Shown here in pieces: positions 42,916-54,251 of a stretch of 64,000 nt of DNA. The stretch is taken from positions 1-64,000 of the forward strand of contig MJGA01000006.1 in NCBI GenBank assembly GCA_001910725.1, in the 5' to 3' direction. The stretch's first letter is position 1, and each line of letters starts with the position of its first letter. Position numbers and translations under genes: made by a program. Under the pieces are notes generated by a model that made no database searches, had not been told where the DNA came from, and saw only the letters and a program-made list of their open reading frames with translations. The DNA comes from Phanerodontia chrysosporium (Eukaryota; Basidiomycota; Agaricomycetes; Polyporales; Phanerochaetaceae).

Positions 42916-44614
42916 TCAAGCCTTGACGGTGCGAGAAGTAGGAGCAGAAGCAGTCTTCTTGACGGCAGGCGACTTAGTGGCAGATCCGTTGGCGGGGAGC
43001 CCAGCGGAGCCAAGCGACATCCTCGCCGCGCGCAGGGCAGCGCTCTTGTTAGTCCGAGGTACAATTGTTGGAGGTGCAGCGATGCTGTGACGTGCCTTGG
43101 GCTTCGCGGGGGCGTCTCCGTTGGTCTTGTCAGCCTCAGAGCCGTTCAGAGACTGGCCATTGGTACTCAAGCGGGAAGTGGTACGAGACATCGGACGTGA
43201 TGTCCCGTTGCCATTGACCGAAGCAGCTGACGCGGGGCGGGTCGGCGGACGACCGCCATCGAGAGAGTTGCGCGACGATGCGCACGAAATGGTAGAAGAT
43301 TGACGGACTAGGGCAAAGGATTAGCACAGACTTGCGCGGCGCCGTGTGATACTTACAGTTAAAGGAAGAAGGCGGAGGCGCAGCCTCCTTGTTGACACGC
43401 AACTCCGCGCTGCGGTTAGTGCGTGGTTGAACTGCAGGCGGCTTGGTGCTCGCGACCGAGATGCTCTCCCGCCGCTTGTGCCCGGGGACGCCCTCGAAGG
43501 TATCGGAAGGGGTCGCCCCGGCTGACTTGGCCTTCGCGATACCCTTCGGCTTGAGCGGGGTCGGCTCTACAGGCTGGCCTAGACGCAGTGAGGCTGCGCG
43601 CGTCATGCGCGGTGGTACTGCGGGCGGTGCAGTCGAGGCAACCGGGATGGTCTCCGCGCGCTTGTGTCCTGGCACCCCGGCGAAGGTCTTCGCAATGGAC
43701 TCCGGGGTCGCAGGGTACCGCTTCGGCTGAGCAGCGGTGTCGACAACACCCATACGAAGAGCGGCAGCGCGGGAGAGACGCGGGACAATATCAGGGCTGT
43801 CGTGTGTGACCGGCAGAGGACGAGCCTGGAACTTGGGCTTCCCGTTCTCGGTGCTGGTCGACTTTGCACGCGCAGTGCCGCGGGACGACCTGGAGTGGAT
43901 GGATTCGCTGGCGACATGCGTGTCGGATTCAGAGAGGTAGGCGTCCGAGACATAGGTGTCCGAGCCAATTTCCGGGAGCTCGACGGAGGGGAGCGGCGGG
44001 GACGACGCGAAGATAGACATGATTTGGATTTCTGCCGTCTCTTCGTCTGGGGAGCCCATGACTGCGTTTTGTTCGTGTGAAATACCAAAGAGCGCACGGA
44101 TGGAGTTGGGAGCCTCCTGCTTGGCGATTTCTGGGTCCGAGGGGCCCATGAGAGCTTTCCAGACTTGGACTGCTCGGCGGCGCTCAAGGACGAAGACTCG
44201 GACGGGACCCCTGTGGCGGACAAGCACTACTCGTCAGCCTATCCACGGACGCTTGAAAGGTGGCGGGTCGAGAGCCACATGATGCGAAGCGGTACTTACT
44301 CTGCGAAGCAGAAATAGTCCTCTCCGAAGAGCTCGTACATAGTGTCAGGGTCACTGTCAATGTCGAATTCCATCTGACGTTCCTTGATAATCTGCGCGAG
44401 GGCAAAACAAAAACGTGTAATGAGCACATGTAACACAGTGTACAATAGGAGTGCGCACCTCGAAGCCGGCCTCGGCCATGCGGCTCTCGATCTCCCAGCT
44501 GTACTCCAAAGCGTGAGTCTTGACAATAGCGACGGTACGCGTGCGCCTGCCTGGGGGACTGGCATATCCCTCAACAGGGCTTTCAATCTGGACGGACGAG
44601 GGCGGGTTAGACAT
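42916..44614 (-). CDS. Nucleoside diphosphate kinase-like protein lacking the catalytic His, with repeat tail
   Basis: Four exons on the minus strand: 44614-44459, 44391-44300, 44210-43357 and 43307-42916, about 497 aa. Residues 25-150 are an NDK fold: RTVAIVKTHALEYSWEIE, AGFEIIKERQMEFD, YELFGEDYF, PVRVFVLERRRAVQVWKALM, then PNSIRALFG and NAVMGSPDEETAEIQI. Aligned to the active-site motif NxxHGSD, the phosphorylated His is replaced by Met, so kinase activity is unlikely. The tail is disordered, with two GVPGHKR repeats and four PR-x-x-R-[AS]-A-x-LR units. An ATG six codons upstream (44632) is an alternative start. Its role is unknown; such pseudo-NDKs are probably scaffolds. Confidence 0.85.
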
Positions 44615-45432
44615 CCTGGGCTTGCAGTTCAACAGATATAGTAGTCGCTCGGCGGTGGTCGAAAGGAAGGAAGGGGTCTCGGAGAGCTAGGCCTGCGCGC
44701 TGTCTCGGGGTATATAGACAAGAAAAGGAGGGAATAGAATGAACAGCCTTGAGCCAGCAGACAGAGGGAAGAGCTTCTAGCAAGAGCAAGTATTCAAGTT
44801 GGTTGCGGAGGGGCCTCTGCTGCTCAGCACAGGCTATCATCGTCGCGAGCCCTGGGATCAAGTGCGGGGAAGCGGACCCTGGTCACCGCTCATCGCGGCG
44901 TCGACGGCGTGTAAGGCTGGATCGAAACCAAGGCCCTATGGCATCGTTGCAATATACTGCTGCGAAAGTCATGAGAGTTGGTAACGAAGGCTCGTTGGTC
45001 TGAAGGGTGTGGAACGAAGCGGATGTGAAGCAAGCGAGAAATGAAGCGCGTCCGTCAAGCGAGCTGCTTCTGGGGTCTCATCCAGATCCTCAGCCGTACC
45101 TGGCCACCGTGCAGAGCATGCAGTGATGCATGCGTACGTTGTCTAGTGAACGTATTCTCATGGCACGGAGAATGCAACGCCCGAGGATTCTGGTGCAATG
45201 AGCAGGCTCAGCAGTCTCAGAGATTACTTGACAGGCTAATTCAGACTCCCCGCCGACGGTGCAGATCTCTGGCGTGCTAGGGTATGGGTTTTCGACATCT
45301 AAAAGATGCTGCACATCGTGATTTCAACAGTCCGATACAGTCGGGACGAAATCGATGAAAAGAGAAGTAGATGCAACAATTATATGGTATATGCATTATA
45401 CAAGCAGCCAGATCCAAAGAGATATCCCAATC
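44615..45432. other. Intergenic, nothing recognised
   Basis: This region contains the promoter of the NDK-like gene and the 3' end of ERG26. No further gene is supported. Confidence 0.5.
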
Positions 45433-46908
45433 CTACGCCTTGCCAGGGTTTGCATCAACCCACTGTACATAAGCCTGCATTGATACATGAGTGAGACACT
45501 CAAGGAGGCACACATCAGGGAGACTCACATCAACAGTGCGCTGCATGCCAGTGTCGAGATCAACGATGGGCTCGTAACCGAGAACCCTCCGGGCCTTCTC
45601 GATGTTGTGCCACTTGTGTTTGCAAACGAGCTTCACGCGGTAGACGGTGAAGGCAGGCTGCTTGCCAGTGAGCCAGCCCCACCACTCAGCAGCGTGCGCA
45701 AGAATGAGACCAACAGTGTTCGGCATCACGATGATCTTCTTCTTGTACTTCTCTGTGCCGTAGTGCTTGTCAAAGCGATAGCAGATCGAGCGCGCATAGT
45801 CCCAGAAGTAAACAGGCTCGCCGTTGGTGATGAAGAAGGCCTGGCCGGCGACCTGATAAGGTGACGTCGTCGCGCTCGAGAGCGCGCCCTCCGAAAACTG
45901 ATCAAACCGGCTCTTGCGGGCTTCACGCGGGCAGGAAGCCTTGAAGTCGGGGTTATTCCAGTTCTCTTCAATCTGGTCAGCGTTGGGAGGGCGCTCGACG
46001 TATGGACCGAGAGGCCGCGCCTCCGAAGTAGGGATCTTGTGTGAACCAGTGGTGATAGTGACTGGAGGCAGGTACGTCGAAGCGATCTCAGCAACTTTAG
46101 ACGGGTCAGAGAGGTCAACGACGGGTTCCTCGTCAAGCTTGTCAGCGGCGAGGAGATGAGCGTGGGCGACGTTGCCGACGTATGTCCAGTCGAAGAGGTT
46201 TGTGTTGTCTCCGATCTGCCAGTGCGTCTGGCCACGCTTCCACACGTCGTAGAAGCCTGCAGTACCCTGCCTGTCGCCAGGTCTAGTTGACGTCTGTCAG
46301 CGCTTGAACTAGCCGTAGATCTTTGGACCTACCCGAAGATACCGGCCGGCCGCAAGGACACAGTGAGCAGTCCCTTGACACCGTTTGCGGCGAGAACCAA
46401 CTCCTCCGCCTTGCCTTGGACTCATTGTATGCATCCATGGCTTTCTCCGGAGGTTGTGTTCGCTCGTCGACATTGATAAGATCGCCTCCATTGAAGACGA
46501 GGCCAGCAGAGCTTGTGAAGACAAGCTTCCGCACGCCGAGTGCTTGAGCGGCATTGATGATCGTGCGAGTACCATCGACGTTGACCCTCCAGTACAGCGC
46601 AGGGTCTTGCATACCATGCGGAGGAGACACTGTGTGCATGATACACGTCGCGCCGCTCTAGGAAAAGAGTCAGACACCGCTGATCCGTACACGTTCCCCG
46701 AACATACCTTGCGCAAAGCGTCAGCGACCTGTTCCTCCTCTGTGATGTCTCCGGTGTAGAACGGCGTATCGTGGTACTTCTGGACAATGTCAAACACTGA
46801 AACAGTGTCTCCACGGGCCATCAACTGCTCTACGATGTGCCTGCCAACGAAACCACTTCCACCGAAGACGATGTAGACATCGCGGGGCTTGCCAGTGCTC
46901 GAGGACAT
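45433..46908 (-). CDS. ERG26: Sterol-4-alpha-carboxylate 3-dehydrogenase (C-3 sterol dehydrogenase), one frameshift
   Basis: Four exons on the minus strand: 46908-46708, 46657-46333, 46282-45529 and 45474-45433, about 440 aa once the frame is restored. An NAD-binding Rossmann motif (FGGSGFVGRHIVEQL) opens the protein. VNVDGTRTIINAA, LVFTSSAGLVFNG and the catalytic Y-x-x-x-K in AYNESKA follow, typical of 3-beta-HSD/short-chain reductases. The enzyme acts in ergosterol synthesis at the ER, oxidising and decarboxylating C4 with Erg25 and Erg27. The frame breaks directly after AYNESKA at 46411-46412, where the plus strand has TT and three T would restore KAEELVLAANGVKGLL. As ERG26 is essential in yeast, a sequence error is likely. 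Confidence 0.9.
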
Positions 46909-47257
46909 GGTGGTGTTGGCCGCAAAAATCTGGTGCTGGTCCTAAGGCTTTTGAAGCACTACAAGCGACGTTGGCGAAGCTTGACGGCGATGGTCTGGGG
47001 TAGGAAGTGGACGAGGTCAGACCACTTTCGCGAGGCACGAACTCCCGCGTCCTTTGCGAGCGCTCGACGGTGCCAGCGCGCCGCCCCTTGATCTGGAGTC
47101 ACATGACGCCAGACTATTCCAGGTCTCGGCAACGAGTGCTCGACCCCACATTTCTTCCTCCACCTTCATCTCCTCCTGTTTATGCACGGACGACCATCTG
47201 CGTACTTAAATCTTACTGCAATCTAGTCTCTCGCATTCCTTACGGCTTCCTATAATA
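46909..47257. other. Divergent promoter region ERG26 / TAM41
   Basis: A 349-bp head-to-head spacer between the minus-strand ERG26 and the plus-strand TAM41. It probably contains both promoters. Confidence 0.5.
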
Positions 47258-48618
47258 ATGTTCACCACCGTCTCCCGCACACAACCCCGCCATGCACTCA
47301 CCGTCGTCCGCTCGCTTTCGACAGAGGTCGCTTCCACATCTTCACACTCGCATCTCCCCCGCCACCACCACCGAACGCGAAGACTCCCAATCGAACGCGA
47401 TTAGACCCTGCCCCACGACCGTCGGTGCCGCGCACACGACAAGTCCTTCCGCACCTACCTCCGACTTTCGGCCGTAACCAGATCCTGCCTGTGGCTGATT
47501 CAACTCGCGCTCTGCTGGAGTCAATCGTCGCTCAGTTCCACGCCCCTATTCGCTACGCGTTTGCCTACGGCTCGGGTGTCTTCGAGCAAGATGGTTACAC
47601 GACCAGCAATCCGCAGTCCAAGGATGGTCCCATGCTTGACTTCATGTTCGCTGTCTCGCACCCCTCACACTGGCACGACCTCAACATGCACCAGTTTCCA
47701 TCGCACTACCCGCTGTATGCGCGTGCCCTTGGCTCTGAGTTCATTTCACGCGTCCAGGAGATCAGCCCAGGCGTCTGGTTCAACGCCTACGTTCCCATGA
47801 AGGGGGTGGTGAGTGCAGTCAAGGCTACCAGCGAGCCTTCGCTTACCCTGCCCTCCCGCAGACCATCAAGTACGGGGTAACCACTGTAGACAACCTCTGC
47901 TCCGACTTGCTCAATTGGAAGACGCTCTACCTCGCAGGCCGCATGCACAAGCCGATCCGGATTATCAAAGATGACGCCCGGGTCCGTCTCACGCAGCAGG
48001 TCAACCTCACATCAGCCATCCGCGCTGCGCTTCTTACTCTTCCGGAAGAGTTTACGGAGACAGAGCTTTTCGAGCGCATCGCGGGCTTCAGCTATGCTGG
48101 GGATGTGCGTATGGTGCTGCCAGGGGAGAATCGCGGCAAGGTCGGGAACATCGTGCGCAAGCAGGGTCCGCAGTTCAAGGAGCTCTACCACCGGCTTGTC
48201 GTCGCACTTCCGGGTGTGCATTGGTCCCCGCATTCGCATGTCATCCAGCAGGATATTACGCCACATGCACGTGCTGCACACCTGCGCAAGCTCCCGTCCA
48301 ACTTGCTCACCCGCGTCACCGGCGCGTATGCGACCTCGGACCTGCCTGCACGCGAAGCAGACGAGAACATGTACTGGACGCGCATGGCGGGACACCAGGA
48401 CCTCGCGGACACGATTCATCGCGGTAAGCGGGCAGTGCTTCCTGAATTAGCCTCGTGCTCATTCGGCCGCAGAAATCCGCGACATCGTGCGCTATCCGTC
48501 GACCGTGCAGAGCCTAAAGGGCATCGTGAGCGCGGGTCTGGGCAAGAGCATCCGATACACGGCGGACAAGGTCCGAAAGTGGCGGACTGGTGGTCAGGTC
48601 AAGGACACGTCGTCATGA
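47258..48618 (+). CDS. TAM41: Mitochondrial CDP-diacylglycerol synthase Tam41
   Basis: The clear exons are 47425-47808, 47862-48423 and 48473-48618. Motifs are FAYGSGVFEQDGY (nucleotidyltransferase GS signature), MLDFMFAVSHPSHWHDLNM (metal-binding D), HYPLYARALGS, IKYGVTTVDNLCSDLLNW and AIRAALLTLPEEFTETELFE. Tam41 makes CDP-DAG from phosphatidic acid and CTP on the matrix side of the inner membrane, feeding cardiolipin synthesis. An ATG at 47258 opens a presequence-like MFTTVSRTQPRHALTVVRSL, but joining it to the main frame needs an intron with a weak GTCGCT donor (about 47328) or a shift. If translation starts at 47425 the protein has 363 aa and no clear presequence. Confidence 0.9.
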
Positions 48619-48888
48619 TTTACGCGGACTCGATCATTTTGGGCGTACACTTGGTGTATTACGGGCGGACGGACAGTGCATACAACAATAACATAGAATC
48701 ACGACTCAACTTTACGACGTTCCTTTCGCTGCACGTGTGCCAGTCGCTCCCCAAGGTTCCGAAGGCATGGGCTTCCGGTAAGCTATGCTCATCGGGACAC
48801 CAACATCATCCTACCAGCAACTATAAAGATGGTAAGCACATTCTCAATCTCGTGAGTTGAAATTTGCGTACAGCTCGCAACGCTCCGT

Positions 48889-49989
48889 TCAGGCTGGACC
48901 AGGAGAGGGAGCTAACTCGTGCGCTGGTCGCGATGTGGACGCAAGGCCGTTCGAGCCTTCTGTCCACGGACCTTCCCCTCCCTCAATTGCGTTGAGCCAG
49001 TCTTTCCGTGCTTCCTTCGCGCCATAAGGCATCTCTTTCGGTAACAGAACGAATTTGCGGGTGGCTCCCCTCCAGTTCCGCATCGCGTTCGCGACACGCC
49101 TCAGATCTGATAGCATCTCACGGTGGAGGGTGAAAGAAAAGCCGCAGCTATCGTGACTCTTGTAGATCGCGGGATGCACGCAGATGTAGCGCAAGGCGGG
49201 TAGCTGCGCCGCCACGGCGAGTGCCTGCTGGGCATCGTTCGACCCGGGAGGGAAGGTCGAATAGCCGGTAATTATGGGTATATGTTGCCAGATTGGATCC
49301 TGCTTCGGGGGAGGAATATCGAGAAGTAAGCGAAGGAAGGGTGGAAGTTGGGTATCGACAGTTATGCCCGTCAATCGGAGGTGCGTCAGCTGGGGCGCGA
49401 ACTTTATCAGGTCGTCCCACAGCCCGCCTTGTACGCTGGATGGATATAATATATGCAGTCGACGGAGTCTGGGGAAGCGTGTGTGGGTATCCGAAGCACA
49501 GCTGCGGCGAGGAACGCGAGTTAGAGTGGCATCGCGCAGGAGGGGGAATTGGATGAAGTCGAAGATGGGATCGTAACTCCAGTCGTGAATGACAAGGGTG
49601 TATAAATATGGCGCGGCAGAGGAGATGATCCCAGGTAAGCTTCTGTTGATTGCTGCCTCCTCTTCTGAAGCTTTGTGTCGCTTTTCCATCCAACTGGCCA
49701 TAAGTTCACGGTTGTGTGCGTCGTGTCCACTAGGTCTGTCTGGCCGATCCGCTCGAACATCCGCGATGAGGAGATGGCGGATGACAGGTGGCTTGCTCAT
49801 CGTGGCGAGCCGTGCTGCGAATGCAAACAATTTCTGGTTGCCGAGAATAGAGATGGCGCGATACCGAATGGGCTCTGCGATGTTGTGCATTGTGTGTGAT
49901 ACCAGGGACAAGGAGCATCCGGTATACCCGCCGTCTGTGCAGGCGAAAGTCACGATCCTCGTCCATAGCTCGAGGGGACAGCGGTCCAT
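48889..49989 (-). CDS. F-box-like protein, copy B
   Basis: A single open frame of 366 aa from MDRCPLELWTRIVTFACTDG; the frame is open further upstream but the family start is here. The order is the same as in copy A: F-box-like N-terminus, PVIRHLLIAD, LYTLVIHDWSYDP, FPRLRRLHIL, LTHLRLTGITVDT, LLLDIPPP, KFVLLPKEMP, ARKDWLNAIEGGEGPW. TATATAA on the minus strand (complement of 50040-50046) lies about 51-57 bp before the ATG. It is the only intact member of the three-gene cluster. Confidence 0.8.
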   Translation of the reverse strand: MDRCPLELWTRIVTFACTDGGYTGCSLSLVSHTMHNIAEPIRYRAISILGNQKLFAFAARLATMSKPPVIRHLLIADVRADRPDRPSGHDAHNRELMASWMEKRHKASEEEAAINRSLPGIISSAAPYLYTLVIHDWSYDPIFDFIQFPLLRDATLTRVPRRSCASDTHTRFPRLRRLHILYPSSVQGGLWDDLIKFAPQLTHLRLTGITVDTQLPPFLRLLLDIPPPKQDPIWQHIPIITGYSTFPPGSNDAQQALAVAAQLPALRYICVHPAIYKSHDSCGFSFTLHREMLSDLRRVANAMRNWRGATRKFVLLPKEMPYGAKEARKDWLNAIEGGEGPWTEGSNGLASTSRPAHELAPSPGPA

Positions 49990-50217
49990 TGCGGGCATAG
50001 GAGGATATCTCGAAGTGTGGGCACGCAAAGGGCCGCACCTTATATAAGTCCACGATGCGACTTGTTGGCATCCATCGGGAACGAAGGATAGCACCCACCA
50101 TCCTTGATGGTGGGAACGGTAACCCACAACGTCGCCTCGTACCTATCGAGTATTGACAATATCGATAAGCGACAGCAGATGGGGTGAATCTCAAACGCTT
50201 ACCAAGCAACGGTCTAT

Positions 50218-51326
50218 TCAAGCGGGTAGGGTAACCGACTCATGCACAGACTGCGAAGCGAATGTATTACCCTTTTCAGGCCACTTTGCGCGCATAGAGG
50301 ATGGGACGCATCCGACGAGGCCGCCCGAGCTCCCCGGCCAAGCACCGTCTCTGCCCTCGATAGTTTCGAGCCAGTCCCGCCTGGCCTCTTCCGCGCTGTA
50401 CTGCTTATGCTTGGGTAGTAAAATGAATTTGCCTACGCTCTTCCCACCCCGGCGGCGCGCGCGATGTCCTCGAGATTGAGCATCATCTCTTGGTGCACGT
50501 GTGTCTTCGTCATGAAAGCATTTCTGCAGCTATAGCCGATGCAGCCGGCGGTGGCGGGCTGTACGCAGATGTAGCCCAAGGCAGACAGTCGTGATGCTGT
50601 GGCGAGTGCCTCCTGTACTTCCTCCGGGTCGAGATTAAATGAGAGAGCGTTATCAGTGATGATGCCTGTTGTTGGGTCGACCTGGTGCTGCGGAACAATG
50701 TCGAGCAGAATACGGAGGAAGCACGGCAGTTCCGTCTCTGAGGCCACGTTAGTTAATCTCAGATGTGTGAGCAACGGTGTGGATTCCGCCAAGATGTCCC
50801 AAAGCCCATGTAAATACACACGGCCCGTCGACGAAATATGCAAGCGGCGCAGCATAGGGAAGCGCGAATGCATTCCTGCAGCGAGCTCGCCCCAGAGGGT
50901 GTCGGTCAGCGTAGCGTCCTCAAAGAAGGGGAAGCAGACATCGCCGGGGACAGGATCGTGACTGGACCAGTTGTGGATGACTAGAGTGCGCAAATGCGAG
51001 GCGGCGGACGAAAGTATCGTATGCATAGCTTCGCGGATCTTTGCTCTCTCCTCTCTGGCCATCTTGAACATACGGGGCTTGTGGTCCGCTCGAGCCCCGG
51101 TGACCAGGAGATGATAGATGACGGGAGGCTTATTCAGAGCAACGATCTGGGCTGCGAAAGCGAACAACCGCTGCGTACTGGAGAGCGAGACGGTGTAGTA
51201 GCGCGCGTATTCCGCGATGCTGTACATCGTGTGCGACACAAGAGACAGCGAGTATCCGGTGTACCCGCCATTCGTGCAGGCGAAAGTGGCTATCTTCGTC
51301 CATAGCTCCAGGGGACAGCGATTCAT
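50218..51326 (-). pseudogene. F-box-like protein, copy C, one frameshift
   Basis: The frame starts MNRCPLELWTKIATFACTNG and ends prematurely at 50433 after DIARAAGVGRA. One extra base in the C-run at 50443-50445 would continue into KSVGKFILLPKHKQYS, EEARRDWLETIEGRDG and a stop at 50218, matching copy D. The gene is therefore intact except for one base. A TATATAA (complement of about 51568-51576) lies roughly 240 bp upstream. Confidence 0.75.
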
Positions 51327-51984
51327 GACAGTAGGGTTGAACTTAGACGGGTTTCCGGTCAAGTTTCATGCTTTTTGAAGGTCGGACGTCGAGGGCAATT
51401 GAACAGAGCAGTCAACCTTGGTTAGAGGAGACGATTGAGCCAGAATCCTTACGGGATGGAAGGCAGCACTGATATGATTGCGATCGAAGCCGTATAACCG
51501 AGAATTTGGAGGTAACTTGTGCAGACGATGACGGTAGATGCTCAGTACGGTTGTCAGTTACACCCGGGTATATAAGCAACGCGAGTAATTCTTACTTGGG
51601 CGTCTGAAACTGTAACTCATAGTAAGTACAGTGGGTGCACAGAGCATTGTCGATGCCCTACTATGAAGTCATATCCCCACACTAGCTGTATATAGCGGTG
51701 AGCGGCGCTCCGCTACAAGAGATAGTCTTGATATGAGGTACTCTTCCAGGACCAGTATGCACCGGGAGAGACTGGATAGGTTGTGCGAGAAGAAGATATT
51801 TCGCCGTCAAAGTCAGAGTCATATAGCGTTTACAGATCGGACTGCCGCAGACATTACACATAGCTAAACGGGGTTTTAGTGGCCAGGTGGGGTAAAGGAA
51901 CGGACAATTGTGGGCGAACGGCTCCTGGGCCTAGACCTTGAGCGTTCTGTAGTAATGAAGATGGGCTAGCGGAGACATCGGGCT
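51327..51984. other. Intergenic between F-box-like copies C and D
   Basis: No gene is seen. It contains the distant TATA-like motif assigned to copy C. Confidence 0.5.
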
Positions 51985-53259
51985 TCAGTGGCGCGCCACG
52001 ACGAGAGAGATCATGCACTTACACTGCGTGACAGACTTCTGGGAACTCGCCGCTGTCCACATTGCATGAGTATGAGACACTAAGACAGGCCAGGGTGCGC
52101 TTACAGGTGAACGTGCCGAGCCTGGGGACGGAGGGGGAGACGGCACTTCCTCAGGCTGTGAGGTGAACGCGTTGCCCTCCTCAGGCCACTTCGCGCGTAC
52201 AGAGGGCGGCAGGCAGCCCGCGAGGTCTGAGCCTCCGGACCACGGACCGTCTCCGCCTGCGATCGCATCTAGCCAGTCCCGCCGTGCCTCGTCCGCGCTG
52301 TATTCCTTTTGCTCGGGCAGCAACACGAACTTGCCGACGCCCTCCCCGCGCTCCGCCCCGCGCGCAATGCTCCAGAGCCCATCCAGCATCTCTCCGTGCC
52401 GCATAATCGGATTCCCGCAGCGGTCGCCGCTGCTGTCGTAGATCGCAGGCTGCACGCAACATAGCCAAGGCACACAGATGCGAAGCCGTTACTAGCGCTT
52501 GTCGGGCGTCGTTCGACTTGGGAGGGAAGGATGAGTCTTCGTCCATTGTCCAGACGTAGGGCTGGTCTGGGTCGCGGCGCGGCGGAGGAATGTCTAGCAG
52601 GACACGGAGGAACCGCGGAAGGTCCCTGTCCGTGGTTATGCCCGTCAGCCGGAGGTGCGTTAGGTGCGGGGTGAACTTGGTTAGGCTATCCCAGAAATCG
52701 TGCGCACCACTATTCGGCGAAAGTACATGCAGGCGGCGCAGTGCAGGGAAGCGTGTGTGGGCGTCCGGAGCACACCATCTGCCTGGGACGCGAGTGAGAG
52801 TGGCATCATGGAGGACGGGAAAAAGGTGTGGTCAGCGATGGGATCGTACTGCCAATTGTGAATCGCGAGGGTGTGCAGATGCGGCGCGGCAGAAGAGACG
52901 ATTGCACGTATAGTGCGGGTAATGTTCGCCTGGTCTTCTTCAGCTTGGTTTTGCATTTGTCTCCACTCTTCAAATATGAACTCTCCACGCCGCCTGCTAT
53001 AGGTTGGGTAGTGTACGCGGAGGTCCGCGATCAGGAGGTGACGAATGACAGGCGGCTTGTCTACACTCAGCGCGGCAAGCTGAGATGCGAATGCGAACAG
53101 CTTCTGGTTGCCGAATATAGAGACGGTATGATAGCGAACGGGATCTACGATGCTTCGCATGGTACGCGAGACGAGGGACAGCGAATATCCTGTGTATCCT
53201 CCATCTGTGCAGGCAAATGTCGCTATCTTCGTCCACAGCTCGAGGGGACACCGATCCAT
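51985..53259 (-). pseudogene. F-box-like protein, copy D, several frameshifts
   Basis: It starts MDRCPLELWTKIATFACTDG at 53259 with a TATAAA (complement of 53312-53317) 55 bp upstream. The frame is lost at 52817-52819 (GGG where four G would restore FFPVLHDATLTRVP) and near 52458-52466 (two adjacent single-base losses, before CVQPAIYDSSGDRCG). The rest matches copies B and C: KFVLLPEQKEYS, EARRDWLDAIAGGDGPW, VRAKWPEEGNAFTSQ. A GTAAGC to CAG pair near 52050-52105 may be a 3'-terminal intron like that of copy A. Confidence 0.75.
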
Positions 53260-54251
53260 AGGTGAGGCAAGGGGATAGTTGTGTACGTGTGGAAAGGCAA
53301 AGAATCACACCTTTATATCCAACATGACTAAGTCAGGGTCCGCTGGGTGCGGAAGACATCGTCGCAATCTTGGTGGGATGCTCGTGAACTTGAGCATTTC
53401 TTCGTATCAAATAATCGAAGCGAGTCATAAGACGCATCCCTGCGCAGCAGAGTGTGAGTAGAATGCGTAGCTGTTGGATTAGACTCTGTTCTAGCAGGTA
53501 CTCGCGTAGATGGCTTGTTTTGTGGACCACACGAAATATTGCAGAACTTCGTTAGAGCTGGCACCAAGCTTCAATTGCCCGACTGGGAGTGGCGCGACCT
53601 GCGAGAGACCAGTAATTGTTCTACCCACCATGTGGCGCTTTCTATACGCTGGTGTGCTTCTCTCAATACAGATGGCAGAGGAGGGTGACTGCGCTGCATG
53701 CAAGGACTCTGAAGGCTGCCGTCAGCGCCGCTAGCGAGAACGAGCCATGCTGGTGAGGACTACTTTGATGGATATCGTTTATGCGGGGCGGGGAACCCCC
53801 CAGCCTAAAAGTCAATTTGTTTCCTGCCCCTTGCGCACTGCTCGTCTTTTGCTCTTCGTTCACGCTCCTGAATATTCCGCGTCGCGTTCGCCACAATGTA
53901 CCGGCGACAAGACGTTGCTCGGCTGGTCCGCCTAGGGATCTCCGAGGACGACGCCCGTTATGCGCTCGAGGTTTGTCCGGGGCCAGGTTGGAGAGAGACT
54001 GGAATAGCTGACAGATTCACAAAAGCGCAAAGGAGGACGGATAGAAGAGGCAGCAGACTTTGTGAGTTCCACATAATCCGTGGGCACATCAGGGCGCGGG
54101 CCAGGCGGTCTTGGCAACCAGCGGAAGCTTTCCTGTGTTCCGTCTCTTCGGTCTGACCTCTCTTTGCTTTCCCCGCAGGCACTCTCGAGACTGTCGAGCA
54201 GGCCTGAGGTGAGCAGCACGTATCTCGTCTCTGGAGTATCGAACGAGGGCC
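53260..54251. other. Intergenic with a short upstream ORF
   Basis: A 1-kb spacer between copy D (minus) and the USP gene (plus). An ORF at 53896-54156 starts MYRRQDVARLVRLGISEDDA, which has a UBA-like spacing of hydrophobic residues, but it does not join the USP frame. It could be a regulatory upstream ORF. Confidence 0.35.
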
